A stretch of DNA of 41,597 nt from Candidatus Marinamargulisbacteria bacterium (lineage in GTDB: Bacteria > Margulisbacteria > Marinamargulisbacteria > UBA817). The notes under the pieces are model-generated. The model did not search any database, was not told the origin of the DNA, and saw only the letters and a program-made list of their open reading frames with translations. The DNA is taken from positions 1 to 41,597 of the forward strand of contig JALQXX010000010.1 in assembly GCA_023262965.1 (NCBI GenBank). Direction: 5' to 3'. Both the position numbers and the translations under genes were made by a program. Of the stretch, positions 10,461-19,209 are shown one piece after another (positions within the stretch are counted from its first letter, which is position 1; every line of letters starts with the position of its first letter).

Positions 10461-12374
10461 TTATTGATCATATAATGTGATGGTAATGGTATCTAAAATG
10501 GTGTCGCCTTGGCGAATGTGTACAAGAGTAGAACCGGCGGTTAATGCTTTGAAATGCCATTTTCCAATAATCATACGCCATGGTGGATTAATGGCTTTAA
10601 GATTAGCAATACGCAATTGACTATCGGTCATAACAAAGGATTCCATCACGTTGCCAGAGGTTTGTTCAATTAGCCATGGTTCAGGGGATACACGAACGGC
10701 ATGCAATTGCGCGGGATCCCATACCAAATCCAATTGAATATTCTCAAATGAAGGCATGTCCGTGAGCGTTATCCAAATGTAGCCATATTTTCCCACAGGT
10801 GTTTGAGGATCCGCATAATACAGTTTCGCATTGGGCGGACCAAGTGTGATTGTCACAGGCGCAATAATCGAGGTGGGTTTTGTGTAATCACTGTCCAATG
10901 CAATGGTGATGTCATGGCGTCCCGACGCCCAATCGCTGACCCGAAGGGCCCACGATACAATTTGAGATTGCCCTGGCATTAATCGTGGAATAATGAGGGT
11001 TTGGCCTTCAAACGATGCTAACAATAAGGGGGGTTTTGGTAAAATTTTAGCCCGTATTTGACTAATAGATACGGATGAATTATTGCTAATTCGAATGGGA
11101 ACGTTTACAAATTGATCGTTTCCACGTTGAATGGTGGGGGTACCCACAGGGGCCACCGTTAATGATGGTTGACCGGAAAACACAATCGTTCGTTCAATGA
11201 TTTGATCCGATAAGGTGTCGGAAGTAACGGTGAGTGCAATGGTATGGGGGCCTTCCGATGCCTTTGTTGGCGACATCTTTACGGACAGCATTAATTGCCG
11301 AGATTCGCCCGGGTTAATGGTGCCCACATCCACCTGGGATGTTCCGGTAACAATCTGTAGTCCGGGAGGCAAGCGCAAGGTTGCAACCGCATTTTTTGCG
11401 CTAAATCCACCGGTATTGGAAATATAGGCAATAATGGTATACGTATGGGGGTCTGTAATGGCCAACGTGGCGGGTGCCGTTAAGCCCAATGCCAAATCGC
11501 CTGGTGATACGGTAATCCCGCCCATTCCCATAACGGTTCGATACACACGGGTTTGTTTGGGGCCCAGTAATTGCTTTTCATAAAATAAGGCCAATGCAGT
11601 GTCGGGTTCGTCTTCGCCGGCTCGGATGAATGAACGACCGGGTTGCACGGTCACGCGATAGGGCTGATCGGCTAAGTCCCCCCAATTCATGAGGATTAAT
11701 TCATCGGGTGGGGTTAATCCCGCGGGCGGATATCGTAAAATGCCCTGGGCAATAATATTGGGACTCGATAACGAATCAAAACTTTGCCAATAATCGTTAA
11801 TGGCACTACCTTTGTACAATTTTTCCGATACAACGGCATCTTCACCAATTCGAAAGGGGGCGGCATCATTCATCCCCAACATTGTGTCCATCATAATACG
11901 AAGTCCAATATTTCGACTGATAATATCCTCGTTTTTCACTTCATATTCAATCAACACCGAATCATTGATGTTGGTCAGGGGATTTCGAAAAAATGACAAT
12001 CGCTGGGTGACCGTTGCAATATCAATTTTTGTGGTGGTGACGATACTATTTTGTGTGACCTCCGAATAGATCACTTGGCCATAACGGGCGGATTTACCAG
12101 CGCGTTTTAATGTTTGTGTACCAATACCGTATACATCACCGTCAATGGCCAGGCTGGTGTACGATGTCCATGGCTGCGGACGACCGTAAATTAAGGGAAG
12201 GTTGTCATCATTGCTGCGAGACGGGTCGCCACCGGTTGTTTCAATCGAAAAACGTGGATGATCAAATCCTTCAGGCCCCACAATGATCTTAATAAAATCA
12301 TTTTCAACATGATTCAAGGTCTGAGCAAAACACAGGGATGCCATAACGGCGATTATGAATGCGTAGTGTTTCAT
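10461..12374 (-). CDS. Secreted multidomain protein with CARDB-like and cohesin-like beta domains
   Basis: A 637-residue exported protein with a signal peptide at residues 1-17 (MKHYAFIIAVMASLCFA). The N-terminal third is an unrecognised beta-rich region with motifs such as TSYTSLAIDGDVYGIGT. The middle has two Ig-like segments of the CARDB/DUF11 kind: YTIIAYISNTGGFSAKNAVA with LPPGLQIVTG and INPGESRQL, and then a second copy around VPIRISNNSSVSISQIRA. The C-terminus (VGKYGYIWITLTDMPSFENI, LDLVWDPAQLHAVRV) looks like a cohesin-type beta-sandwich. Its ATG overlaps the tonB TGA (ATGA), and the SLH gene follows 18 bases later, so it is very likely co-expressed with TonB-ExbBD. It could be a surface or periplasmic partner of that machinery. 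The function is inferred only from context. Confidence 0.65.
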   Translation of the reverse strand: MKHYAFIIAVMASLCFAQTLNHVENDFIKIIVGPEGFDHPRFSIETTGGDPSRSNDDNLPLIYGRPQPWTSYTSLAIDGDVYGIGTQTLKRAGKSARYGQVIYSEVTQNSIVTTTKIDIATVTQRLSFFRNPLTNINDSVLIEYEVKNEDIISRNIGLRIMMDTMLGMNDAAPFRIGEDAVVSEKLYKGSAINDYWQSFDSLSSPNIIAQGILRYPPAGLTPPDELILMNWGDLADQPYRVTVQPGRSFIRAGEDEPDTALALFYEKQLLGPKQTRVYRTVMGMGGITVSPGDLALGLTAPATLAITDPHTYTIIAYISNTGGFSAKNAVATLRLPPGLQIVTGTSQVDVGTINPGESRQLMLSVKMSPTKASEGPHTIALTVTSDTLSDQIIERTIVFSGQPSLTVAPVGTPTIQRGNDQFVNVPIRISNNSSVSISQIRAKILPKPPLLLASFEGQTLIIPRLMPGQSQIVSWALRVSDWASGRHDITIALDSDYTKPTSIIAPVTITLGPPNAKLYYADPQTPVGKYGYIWITLTDMPSFENIQLDLVWDPAQLHAVRVSPEPWLIEQTSGNVMESFVMTDSQLRIANLKAINPPWRMIIGKWHFKALTAGSTLVHIRQGDTILDTITITLYDQ

Positions 12375-12883
12375 GATGATTCTCCTAATCGAAATGTGTG
12401 GGTTAATACAATGCGGCCAACCACGTTTTTTCCCATAACGCGCCGGGGTTTAAATCGATAGCCATCCATAATGGCACGAACAAAGGCCTTGTCTAAGGAT
12501 GCATGCCCGGAACTGGATACAATATCAACGGCTACCGGACGGCCATTATCTGAAACCGTTACCCGGACGGTAACGGTGCCTTCAAGATTGGTGTTCAGGG
12601 CCGATTTGGGATACACCGGAAGGGTTTTTTCACGGGTTTCTGGCTGATCACGATCGCCTGGCAATGATTTGGGTTCTGGGGCAGGCCGAACACCCTGCCG
12701 ACCAACCAATGCGGTATCGGTTTGTTTGGGTTGCGGCGGCGCGTATAGTGTGACGTCGATGGGGGGCGTTGGCAATATGGAATCCACGGGTAAATGCATT
12801 ATGGTTTGGGTCAATAACCCAATAATCAAGGCATGTATCCCAATCGAAATAAGCCAGGATACCGGTTCAATGGAGCGGTTCAT
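12371..12883 (-). CDS. tonB: TonB-family energy-transducing protein
   Basis: A 170-residue TonB-like protein. It has an N-terminal membrane anchor (about residues 8-28), a Pro-rich periplasmic linker (LPTPPIDVTLYAPPQPKQ, later RPAPEPKSLPG) and a C-terminal TonB domain (about 88-166). The domain shows the pattern YPKSALNTNLEGTVTVRVTV, then SSSGHASLDKAFVRAIMDGY and FKPRR. It would pass proton-motive force from ExbB/ExbD to an outer-membrane partner. Its start codon overlaps the exbD stop by one base (TAATG). No TonB-dependent receptor lies in this window, so the client is unknown. Confidence 0.9.
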   Translation of the reverse strand: MNRSIEPVSWLISIGIHALIIGLLTQTIMHLPVDSILPTPPIDVTLYAPPQPKQTDTALVGRQGVRPAPEPKSLPGDRDQPETREKTLPVYPKSALNTNLEGTVTVRVTVSDNGRPVAVDIVSSSGHASLDKAFVRAIMDGYRFKPRRVMGKNVVGRIVLTHTFRLGESS

Positions 12884-13296
12884 TATCGAAGAGGCTGGGT
12901 TTCAAGCATAACATGAAGTCCCCCCGCATTTCGAATGGTGTCCAAGACACGTACGACTTGACGGTAAGGGGTGGCTTCGTCTGCTTGAATAACAAACGTC
13001 TTATCACGATCCGTGACCAGGGTTTTTTGGATGGATTGCCGCATCCCATCATCCGTAATGCGGTCGCCATTCCAAAATAGCCGTTGGTTCTTGTCGATGG
13101 CAATGACAACCGATGCAGGGGGTGTTTCTACAGCAACAGCGGTGGGTAAGGTTAATGACAAGGCCTGTTTTTCGCGAGTGAAACTGGAACTCACGGCAAA
13201 AAACAGTACCAAAATAAAAATGACATCAATTAATGCCGTTAATTCAAATCGCGCTTTGGGGGCCGTTACGGGTAACGGAATATACGATGGGGTCAC
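12883..13296 (-). CDS. exbD: ExbD/TolR-family proton-channel subunit
   Basis: A 137-residue protein with a short cytoplasmic N-terminus and one transmembrane helix containing the family's essential Asp (LTALIDVIFILVLFFAVSS; Asp24). A periplasmic ExbD/TolR domain follows, ending FVIQADEATPYRQVVRVLDTIRNAGG. Together with ExbB it forms the proton-driven motor for TonB. The ATG directly follows the exbB stop. ExbD rather than TolR is preferred because a tonB-like gene follows immediately. Confidence 0.93.
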   Translation of the reverse strand: MTPSYIPLPVTAPKARFELTALIDVIFILVLFFAVSSSFTREKQALSLTLPTAVAVETPPASVVIAIDKNQRLFWNGDRITDDGMRQSIQKTLVTDRDKTFVIQADEATPYRQVVRVLDTIRNAGGLHVMLETQPLR

Positions 13297-13893
13297 TTAG
13301 AGCCCCCGTAAGTGTGCAATAATTTGGGTGGGCACCTCATTCCAATACCCAATGTGACGATGAACCGTTGAGGACACGTATTGGTTGGCAAACAACAGTG
13401 GCACGGCCAAGCTCAGTCCCGCAACCGTTGTGATTAAGGCCTTTGAAATGCCCGCAGACAGTACCGTGGTTTGCTCGACGCCATGCGCGGACAACACCGA
13501 AAAGACATCCATTAATCCCAGTACGGTTCCCAATAACCCCAACACCGGAGCCACGGTGCCAATAATTGTTAAATAATCGATTTGTGAAGCCAATCGTTCC
13601 CGAATTGCCCGACTGCGGGCCTGTAGTTTGGCCGCAATCACCGTATCGTCGGATTGAAAATGATCAATTGCAATTGCCGCCAATTGATAATCCATGCGTG
13701 GCGATCGTTTTAATTCCTGACTAATTGATGCCGCTGTGCTGGTATTCAGTTGGCTAATCAAACCGCCCAACCAGCGTGTATCCATGGGTATTGTGCGCAA
13801 TAACCATATTTTTTGAACCACAATCGCACAAGCCGTTACACTTAACCCCATAATCACCCATAATACCCAACCACCAGCCAATAATATGCTCAT
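13297..13893 (-). CDS. exbB: ExbB/TolQ/MotA-family proton-channel protein
   Basis: A 198-residue inner-membrane protein with three transmembrane helices: about residues 5-27, 103-125 and 145-170. The family core is LTIIGTVAPVLGLLGTVLGL and then ALITTVAGLSLAVPLLFANQY. It partners ExbD and TonB downstream. The Shine-Dalgarno AGGAGG is well placed before the ATG. It is 10 bases after the LOG-family gene on the same strand, so it may belong to the same transcript. Confidence 0.93.
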   Translation of the reverse strand: MSILLAGGWVLWVIMGLSVTACAIVVQKIWLLRTIPMDTRWLGGLISQLNTSTAASISQELKRSPRMDYQLAAIAIDHFQSDDTVIAAKLQARSRAIRERLASQIDYLTIIGTVAPVLGLLGTVLGLMDVFSVLSAHGVEQTTVLSAGISKALITTVAGLSLAVPLLFANQYVSSTVHRHIGYWNEVPTQIIAHLRGL

Positions 13894-13903
13894 AATAAAC
13901 CTC

Positions 13904-14917
13904 CTAAAATGTATTAATCATCCGAACCATTGATACCAATCGCCCAAAATTTATTTTGTTAAAGTGAAACGTGATGCGGAATTTTTTGATATGGTCCCGC
14001 GTGGCAATCTCTTGAGGAAAGGGATCGCAGGCATGAATATCGCCGTTAACAACAATGTCCGTAAACGAATCGTTTAATTGGGCAATATTCGCATCCGAAA
14101 TGGGCTGATTTAACCGAATCACGGCATGGTCACCCACGTAGCGTAAGGAATGATAGATTTTATAAAACGATGTAATCACATCAACGGCCTCATCGATGGT
14201 ATCACACAGCGTAAACAAATCCATGTCATCGGGTGAAATATACCCGTCCCGTAGCATGATATCCGTAAAAAACGATAACCAGGTTTGCCAATAATCGTGA
14301 CCCGGGTGCTGCATTAAAACAATCGGACGGGGCAGGCTTTTTCCCGTTTGGATTAAGGTCAGGCCTTCGTAGGCTTCATCCAAGGTGCCAAATCCCCCGG
14401 GGAACAATACGGTGGCATCCGATTCTTTGATAAACATGAGCTTCCGAATAAAAAAGTAATTGTACGGCACCAGTTTGGGGCTGTTTTTAATATAATCATT
14501 AGCGCTTTGCTCAAACGGCAATTTAATGTTCACGCCAAAGGATTGGTCCCCAGCTCCTTTGTTACCGGCTTCCATAATACCGCCACCGGCACCGGTAATG
14601 ACCATAAAATCACGATCCGCAATCGCTTTGGAAAAATCAACCGCCATTTGATACAGGGGATTGGTGGGCTCGGTACGCGCTGATCCAAAAATGGCCACTT
14701 TGCGATGACCACGATACGGTGTGAAGGTTGTAAAACTGGTTTTTAATTCCCCAATGGATCGAGCCAATAATTTCCAATCCCCGGAATCAATGGGGTGTTG
14801 AGGTAATCGACAAACCGCCGTTAAAATTTCTTTTAAGTAGGTGTGATTGGTTTTGTCCCCAATTTTAGATACCAGACGATTAATGGCATCGACAACGTCG
14901 TCATTTAACATAAGCAA
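13904..14917 (-). CDS. LOG-family protein (nucleotide 5'-monophosphate nucleosidase-like)
   Basis: A 337-residue protein of the LOG/lysine-decarboxylase-like Rossmann family. Members cleave nucleoside 5'-monophosphates to base and ribose 5-phosphate. The diagnostic motifs are IFGSAR (76-81), GAGGGIMEAGNKGA (109-122) and PGGFGTLDE (173-181). About 70 residues precede the Rossmann core and about 85 follow it (from about residue 250), making it longer than a minimal LOG protein (about 190) but shorter than PpnN (about 450). The start overlaps the end of ridA by 17 bases; a Met two codons in would shorten the overlap to 11. The family is certain; the substrate is not. Confidence 0.88.
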   Translation of the reverse strand: MLMLNDDVVDAINRLVSKIGDKTNHTYLKEILTAVCRLPQHPIDSGDWKLLARSIGELKTSFTTFTPYRGHRKVAIFGSARTEPTNPLYQMAVDFSKAIADRDFMVITGAGGGIMEAGNKGAGDQSFGVNIKLPFEQSANDYIKNSPKLVPYNYFFIRKLMFIKESDATVLFPGGFGTLDEAYEGLTLIQTGKSLPRPIVLMQHPGHDYWQTWLSFFTDIMLRDGYISPDDMDLFTLCDTIDEAVDVITSFYKIYHSLRYVGDHAVIRLNQPISDANIAQLNDSFTDIVVNGDIHACDPFPQEIATRDHIKKFRITFHFNKINFGRLVSMVRMINTF

Positions 14918-15299
14918 TAGCCTCCATTTCGATGCGTGCCCCCTTGGGAAGAGCGGATACTTCTATCGCGGCACGCGCGGGATAGGGTTCGGATACATAC
15001 TGGGCATATACACTATTAATGGTATCAAATTGAGATAAGTCGGTTGTAAATAGGTTGATTTTCACAACATCTGAAAAATCCAAGTCCACACTGGCTAACA
15101 ATGCCCGGATATTCTGAAGCACCTGATGGGTTTCATTTTCCAGAGTCGCTTTGGCGGTATCCCCCGGTGCAATCATGGTCCCATCTGGGGTTAAAGGAAT
15201 TTGACCGGATATAAATACAAATGGACCTACACGCAATGCTTGGGAATATGGGCCTACTGGCTTTGGTGCATCTTTAGAAACAATCGCAATACGATCCAT
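14901..15299 (-). CDS. ridA: RidA family reactive enamine/imine deaminase
   Basis: A 132-residue YjgF/YER057c/UK114 protein that hydrolyses reactive 2-aminoacrylate-type enamines and imines produced by PLP enzymes. Family marks are GPYSQALRVGPFVFISGQIP (16-35), the catalytic Arg in YPARAAIEVSALPKGARIE (Arg109, matching Arg105 of E. coli RidA) and the Glu residues just after it (E124, E126). The length matches the family's usual 125-135. It sits 21 bases after the ABC exporter gene and overlaps the LOG gene, a housekeeping or metabolite-damage pairing. Confidence 0.95.
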   Translation of the reverse strand: MDRIAIVSKDAPKPVGPYSQALRVGPFVFISGQIPLTPDGTMIAPGDTAKATLENETHQVLQNIRALLASVDLDFSDVVKINLFTTDLSQFDTINSVYAQYVSEPYPARAAIEVSALPKGARIEMEAIAYVK

Positions 15300-15320
15300 A
15301 CTGTAGTCTATAGTACCGGT

Positions 15321-17078
15321 TTAGGCACCGGAATGCAAATGCGATGTTGCATTAAATTGCATGCGATACAGGTTGGCGTAGTACCCATTGGCAGCAACCA
15401 ACTCGGTGTGACTGCCCTGTTCAATAATCTGACCGTTGTTGAGGGCAAGGATGGTGTGCGCATGCTGAATCGTGGATAATCGATGGGCAATAACCACAAC
15501 CGTTTTGGTTTGAAGTAAGGCCATTGTAGCGGTTTGAATGCGGTGTTCATTCAAACTATCAATGGTTGCGGTGGCCTCATCCAATAGTACAATGGGGGCC
15601 GGGCTAACCAAGGCCCGTGCAAACCCAATTAACTGCGCTTCGCCGGCGGATAATTGACTGCCAAATTGATTGAGAGGGCTGTGAATACCTTCGGGCAAGC
15701 GGCTGACCAAATCGGTGGCCTGAACCCACGCGATGGCTTGATGAATCTGCGCTTCGGTAATGGCAGGGTTTCCCAGTGTGATATTAAAGGCTAAACTCCG
15801 ATTAAATAAACGCGTATCTTGACCCACCGACACAATATGCTGGCGAATGGTTCTCGGATCGTGATCGGCCAGATTATGGTTATCCAGTTCAATCGTGCCG
15901 GTGTACCCACTGTATAACCCCAGTAAGAGTTTGAAAATGGTGCTTTTGCCAGATCCGGTAGGGCCCACAATGGCTACCGTGGTTTTTGCCGGCACCACAA
16001 ACGATACATTGGTTAATATGGGCTTATCCGGGTGATTTTGATAATGAAAATTAACCGCACGAATAGCCAATGATCCGGTAATGGGGGCCGACAAAGTGCC
16101 CGATGGTGGGGGCGGAATGGGCTGGTTGAATAACCCAAATATTTTTTCGAGTGAGGCCAGCGCGTGCTGCAAAATAGCAAATTTGTTAGAGATCTCTTTT
16201 AGTGGTTGAAAAAACTTTTGAATATAGTCAATAAAGGCGACCAATAATCCGATGGTTATGGCGGTTTGGGTATGAAATCCCAGGGCGTAGGCAATCACAA
16301 ATCCCAGTGTAATACTGGCCATGGATTCAATAACGGAATACAGTAAGGCATCGTAGATGACGGATTGGATAGTGGTGCGGCGGTAATCGATGTTGAGGGC
16401 ATCAAATTGCGCTTCGTTATAGGATTGGCGATTGTATTGCTGAATAATGGATAGCCCCTCGAGTTGTTCTTGAATAGAGGCGTTGAGTCGGCCAATAGTG
16501 GATCGAATATGGGTGTATTGGGTGCGCAGTTTTTTACGGCATTGGTTAACAAACAGAAATAACGGTGGGGTTACCAAAAGGGTGATGGCGGTTAATTGGG
16601 GGCTTAATATAATCATAGCGATTAAAATACCAACCAGAGTAATAACATCGGCAATAAGTGTGACCACACCGGTAGCAAAGCTATCGTTTAGGGATTCCAA
16701 GTCGCTGGTGAGTCGAGCGGTTAAGGTGCCCTGAGGCGTGCGATCAAAATACGTCATGGGCAATTGAGTTACATGCGCAAATAAATCATTGCGAATATCG
16801 GTAACGGTGTGTTGACCAATGTATTGAAATAAGTACGATTGAAACGATCGTAGCGAAAATTCAATAATGACTGTTGCTAAAAACAGGCTGGATACCCACG
16901 GTAACGCGTGATATTGTTGACCTAAAAAAACATGATCAATGGCGTATTTTAAAAGAAGGGGCTGTGAAATATGAATGCCTGCAATTAACGGAATTGATAC
17001 AAAGCTAATCACCAACCGTTTTTTGTGTCGAATAAGGTAGCGCATGTAGTCTCTAAGGTAGTGCTGATCTGTTGTCAT
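15321..17078 (-). CDS. ABC exporter half-transporter, catalytically competent subunit
   Basis: A 585-residue type I ABC exporter subunit: six transmembrane helices (residues about 20-310) fused to an ATPase domain. Walker A is GPTGSGKST (372-380), the Q-loop Gln is 420, the signature is a non-canonical LSAGE (476-480) and Walker B is IVLLD with catalytic Glu501. Its ATG overlaps the stop of the upstream partner (ATGA), so the two halves are made together. The division of motifs between the two genes matches heterodimeric exporters such as TM287/288, in which one ATP site is degenerate. The substrate could be a lipid, peptide or drug and cannot be read from the sequence. Confidence 0.93.
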   Translation of the reverse strand: MTTDQHYLRDYMRYLIRHKKRLVISFVSIPLIAGIHISQPLLLKYAIDHVFLGQQYHALPWVSSLFLATVIIEFSLRSFQSYLFQYIGQHTVTDIRNDLFAHVTQLPMTYFDRTPQGTLTARLTSDLESLNDSFATGVVTLIADVITLVGILIAMIILSPQLTAITLLVTPPLFLFVNQCRKKLRTQYTHIRSTIGRLNASIQEQLEGLSIIQQYNRQSYNEAQFDALNIDYRRTTIQSVIYDALLYSVIESMASITLGFVIAYALGFHTQTAITIGLLVAFIDYIQKFFQPLKEISNKFAILQHALASLEKIFGLFNQPIPPPPSGTLSAPITGSLAIRAVNFHYQNHPDKPILTNVSFVVPAKTTVAIVGPTGSGKSTIFKLLLGLYSGYTGTIELDNHNLADHDPRTIRQHIVSVGQDTRLFNRSLAFNITLGNPAITEAQIHQAIAWVQATDLVSRLPEGIHSPLNQFGSQLSAGEAQLIGFARALVSPAPIVLLDEATATIDSLNEHRIQTATMALLQTKTVVVIAHRLSTIQHAHTILALNNGQIIEQGSHTELVAANGYYANLYRMQFNATSHLHSGA

Positions 17079-18808
17079 GCTAGTAAATCCGTCTCCATTT
17101 GTTGGTAGTGCCAGGTGGTTTTATAGCTATTGTCGGATGCCAATAGGGTGTCATGGGTGCCTTGGTGGGTGATTTGACCGGCGTCTAACACAATAATCCA
17201 ATCACAGTTCTTTAGGGCCGATACGCGGTGCGATATGATCACTACCGTGGCATGGGTGGCCGATGCATTGAGTGCTTGAATCATGCGGGCTTCGGTATCG
17301 TGATCCACCGACGATAACACATCGTCTAAAATCAGCAATTGATAATCGGATGCGTAGGCCCGAGCCAGTGCCAGCCGGTGCTGTTGGCCGCCAGACACCA
17401 TAATACCTTTCTCGCCGACGAGGGTGCCCCATTGTTGGGGAAACTGCATAATATCGTCATACACACAGGCTTTTTTGGCGGCTGTTTCGGCAACGGATAG
17501 GGGGGCTGATGGATCGGCGAATAAAATGGTGTCCTGAATGGTGGTGGAAAATAAAAACCGACGTTGGGGGACCATGGCAATGTGTTGGCGTAACGAGGTG
17601 ATGGCGTAGTCCCTGGTGTCGATGCCATCAAACCACAGGGTCCCTTTGGGTGCGGGTTCAATGTGAGCCAATAGATGCGCTAAGGTGGATTTTCCGGATC
17701 CGGTGGGGCCAAAAATGCCAATGCGTTGCCCTGGCTGAATGTGTAGCGAAATCGCGCGTAATGCCGGCTGGGATTGATGGGGGTATGAAAAGGACAAATT
17801 GGTCAGGCGAATATCGGGCGGGGCGTTTCCAGCAAACCTTGCGGTATACGGGGCCTGGGATGGGCTGGGGGTGTTTAAAATATCGTTAATGCGGTGTAGC
17901 GAGGCCATACCACGCTGAACAATCGAAATAATCCATGAAAACGCGGCTGTTGGCCAGGCCAACAATACCAAATAATTGCTAAATGCCACCAATTCCCCAA
18001 TGGTGAGTTCACTGGACACCACCAGCTGCCCCCCCTTATACAACAAAATAACCTGGCCAAAGGCCCCAATGGTGGCAATAAACGGAAACATAGACGATCG
18101 AATACGGGCTAACGACAGCTGGGTATCCCGGTAAGCCACATTGTGACCCGCCATATCGGCCATCAGCGGCGATTCGGCATTAAACGACTTGATAACGCTC
18201 ATATTGGCGATGGATTCCACAAAAAAATCGGTAATATGACCCAATCGTTCTTGGGATTCTTTGGTGAATTGATATAGTTTTTTAACAAATAACTGAATCA
18301 TGATCAATGCAAAGGGTACAGGTATCATGACCCATAGAGTTAGGGGGCCGTTTATGGCGGCCATTTGGGTGATGACAAACCCGTATATAAGCGAAGTGTT
18401 GGCAATATGCAACAGCCCAAAAGCGGACATCAAGCGCAGGGCCTGGATATCGTTAATGACCCGAGACATGGTGTCCCCAATGGTGTGGGTGCGAAAAAAC
18501 GATGGCGGTAGTGTTAACAAATGGGCATGCAGGTCACGGCGCAAATCGTATTCCACGTAACGACCCGGTGTAAAAATAAGAATGCGCGATAATGTACGAA
18601 AAATGGCCAATAGAATGGCCAAGCCAATGAGGTTCAGCACTAAGGGGCGCAAGGCGATCCACGTGGCGTTGCTATGAATGGCATCAATAATATGCTGAAC
18701 GGTGAGAGGGATCCATGTGGTCACAACCGTGGTGATCACTAGCGTGATTAACCCAATACTATACCAGCCCCAATAACGCAGAGGATACGCTCTAATAAAT
18801 GGCCACAT
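17075..18808 (-). CDS. ABC exporter half-transporter, degenerate-site subunit
   Basis: A 577-residue ABC exporter with an N-terminal six-helix membrane domain (about 15-305) and a C-terminal ATPase domain. Walker A is GPTGSGKST (367-375), the Q-loop Gln is 415, the signature is the canonical VSGGQ (471-475) and the switch His is 527. Walker B reads LLILD followed by Asp496 where the catalytic Glu normally stands, so its own hydrolytic site should be weak. Its good signature motif completes the active site of the downstream partner. This complementarity supports a heterodimer. It follows the small-protein operon after about 40 bases on the same strand, so read-through is possible. Confidence 0.93.
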   Translation of the reverse strand: MWPFIRAYPLRYWGWYSIGLITLVITTVVTTWIPLTVQHIIDAIHSNATWIALRPLVLNLIGLAILLAIFRTLSRILIFTPGRYVEYDLRRDLHAHLLTLPPSFFRTHTIGDTMSRVINDIQALRLMSAFGLLHIANTSLIYGFVITQMAAINGPLTLWVMIPVPFALIMIQLFVKKLYQFTKESQERLGHITDFFVESIANMSVIKSFNAESPLMADMAGHNVAYRDTQLSLARIRSSMFPFIATIGAFGQVILLYKGGQLVVSSELTIGELVAFSNYLVLLAWPTAAFSWIISIVQRGMASLHRINDILNTPSPSQAPYTARFAGNAPPDIRLTNLSFSYPHQSQPALRAISLHIQPGQRIGIFGPTGSGKSTLAHLLAHIEPAPKGTLWFDGIDTRDYAITSLRQHIAMVPQRRFLFSTTIQDTILFADPSAPLSVAETAAKKACVYDDIMQFPQQWGTLVGEKGIMVSGGQQHRLALARAYASDYQLLILDDVLSSVDHDTEARMIQALNASATHATVVIISHRVSALKNCDWIIVLDAGQITHQGTHDTLLASDNSYKTTWHYQQMETDLLA

Positions 18809-18849
18809 ATTGGGTAGTCTAACCGAATATTCTGGGATTGGCTAATCCG

Positions 18850-19209
18850 TTAATCCCCCCACGATTGAAACAGGGCGGTTTTTTCCACTGTTTCGGGGGT
18901 GGTGTTTAAATACCGCATGACCAGGGCCAGTACTTCGGCACTGGTTTCCAGCAAAATACCCCGATCGGCGGGGCTGCAGGTTGCAATGGTTTTTTTGAGT
19001 TGCTGGAGATTGGCGGCATGGTCTTCGCCTTCGCGAACCAATGCCTCTAATACAGCATAATCGGGTGTATTTAAGGCGGCATTACGCATGCGTTGAATGA
19101 CCTGAATCAGGGATTGAAGCGGGTCATTGTAGGTATCGCACAGCGCACAAATGCGTTCAACCAGGGTATGATGGGCCTCATCCAATGATGAAAATGATGG
19201 TGATGACAT
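18850..19209 (-). CDS. Small helical protein after a FlgG-like gene; possible export chaperone
   Basis: A 119-residue protein, almost entirely predicted alpha-helix, acidic, with no signal peptide. Its start codon overlaps the stop of the FlgE/F/G-like gene by one base (TAATG), implying coupled synthesis. Size and architecture (long antiparallel helices, with an Asp-x-x-x-Leu-Glu-x-Leu-x-x-Glu pattern at DYAVLEALVREGEDHAANL) are compatible with FlgN- or FliT-type chaperones of flagellar/type III substrates. The sequence match is too weak to assign it to a family. I do not recognise it with confidence; the chaperone idea is contextual. Confidence 0.6.
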   Translation of the reverse strand: MSSPSFSSLDEAHHTLVERICALCDTYNDPLQSLIQVIQRMRNAALNTPDYAVLEALVREGEDHAANLQQLKKTIATCSPADRGILLETSAEVLALVMRYLNTTPETVEKTALFQSWGD

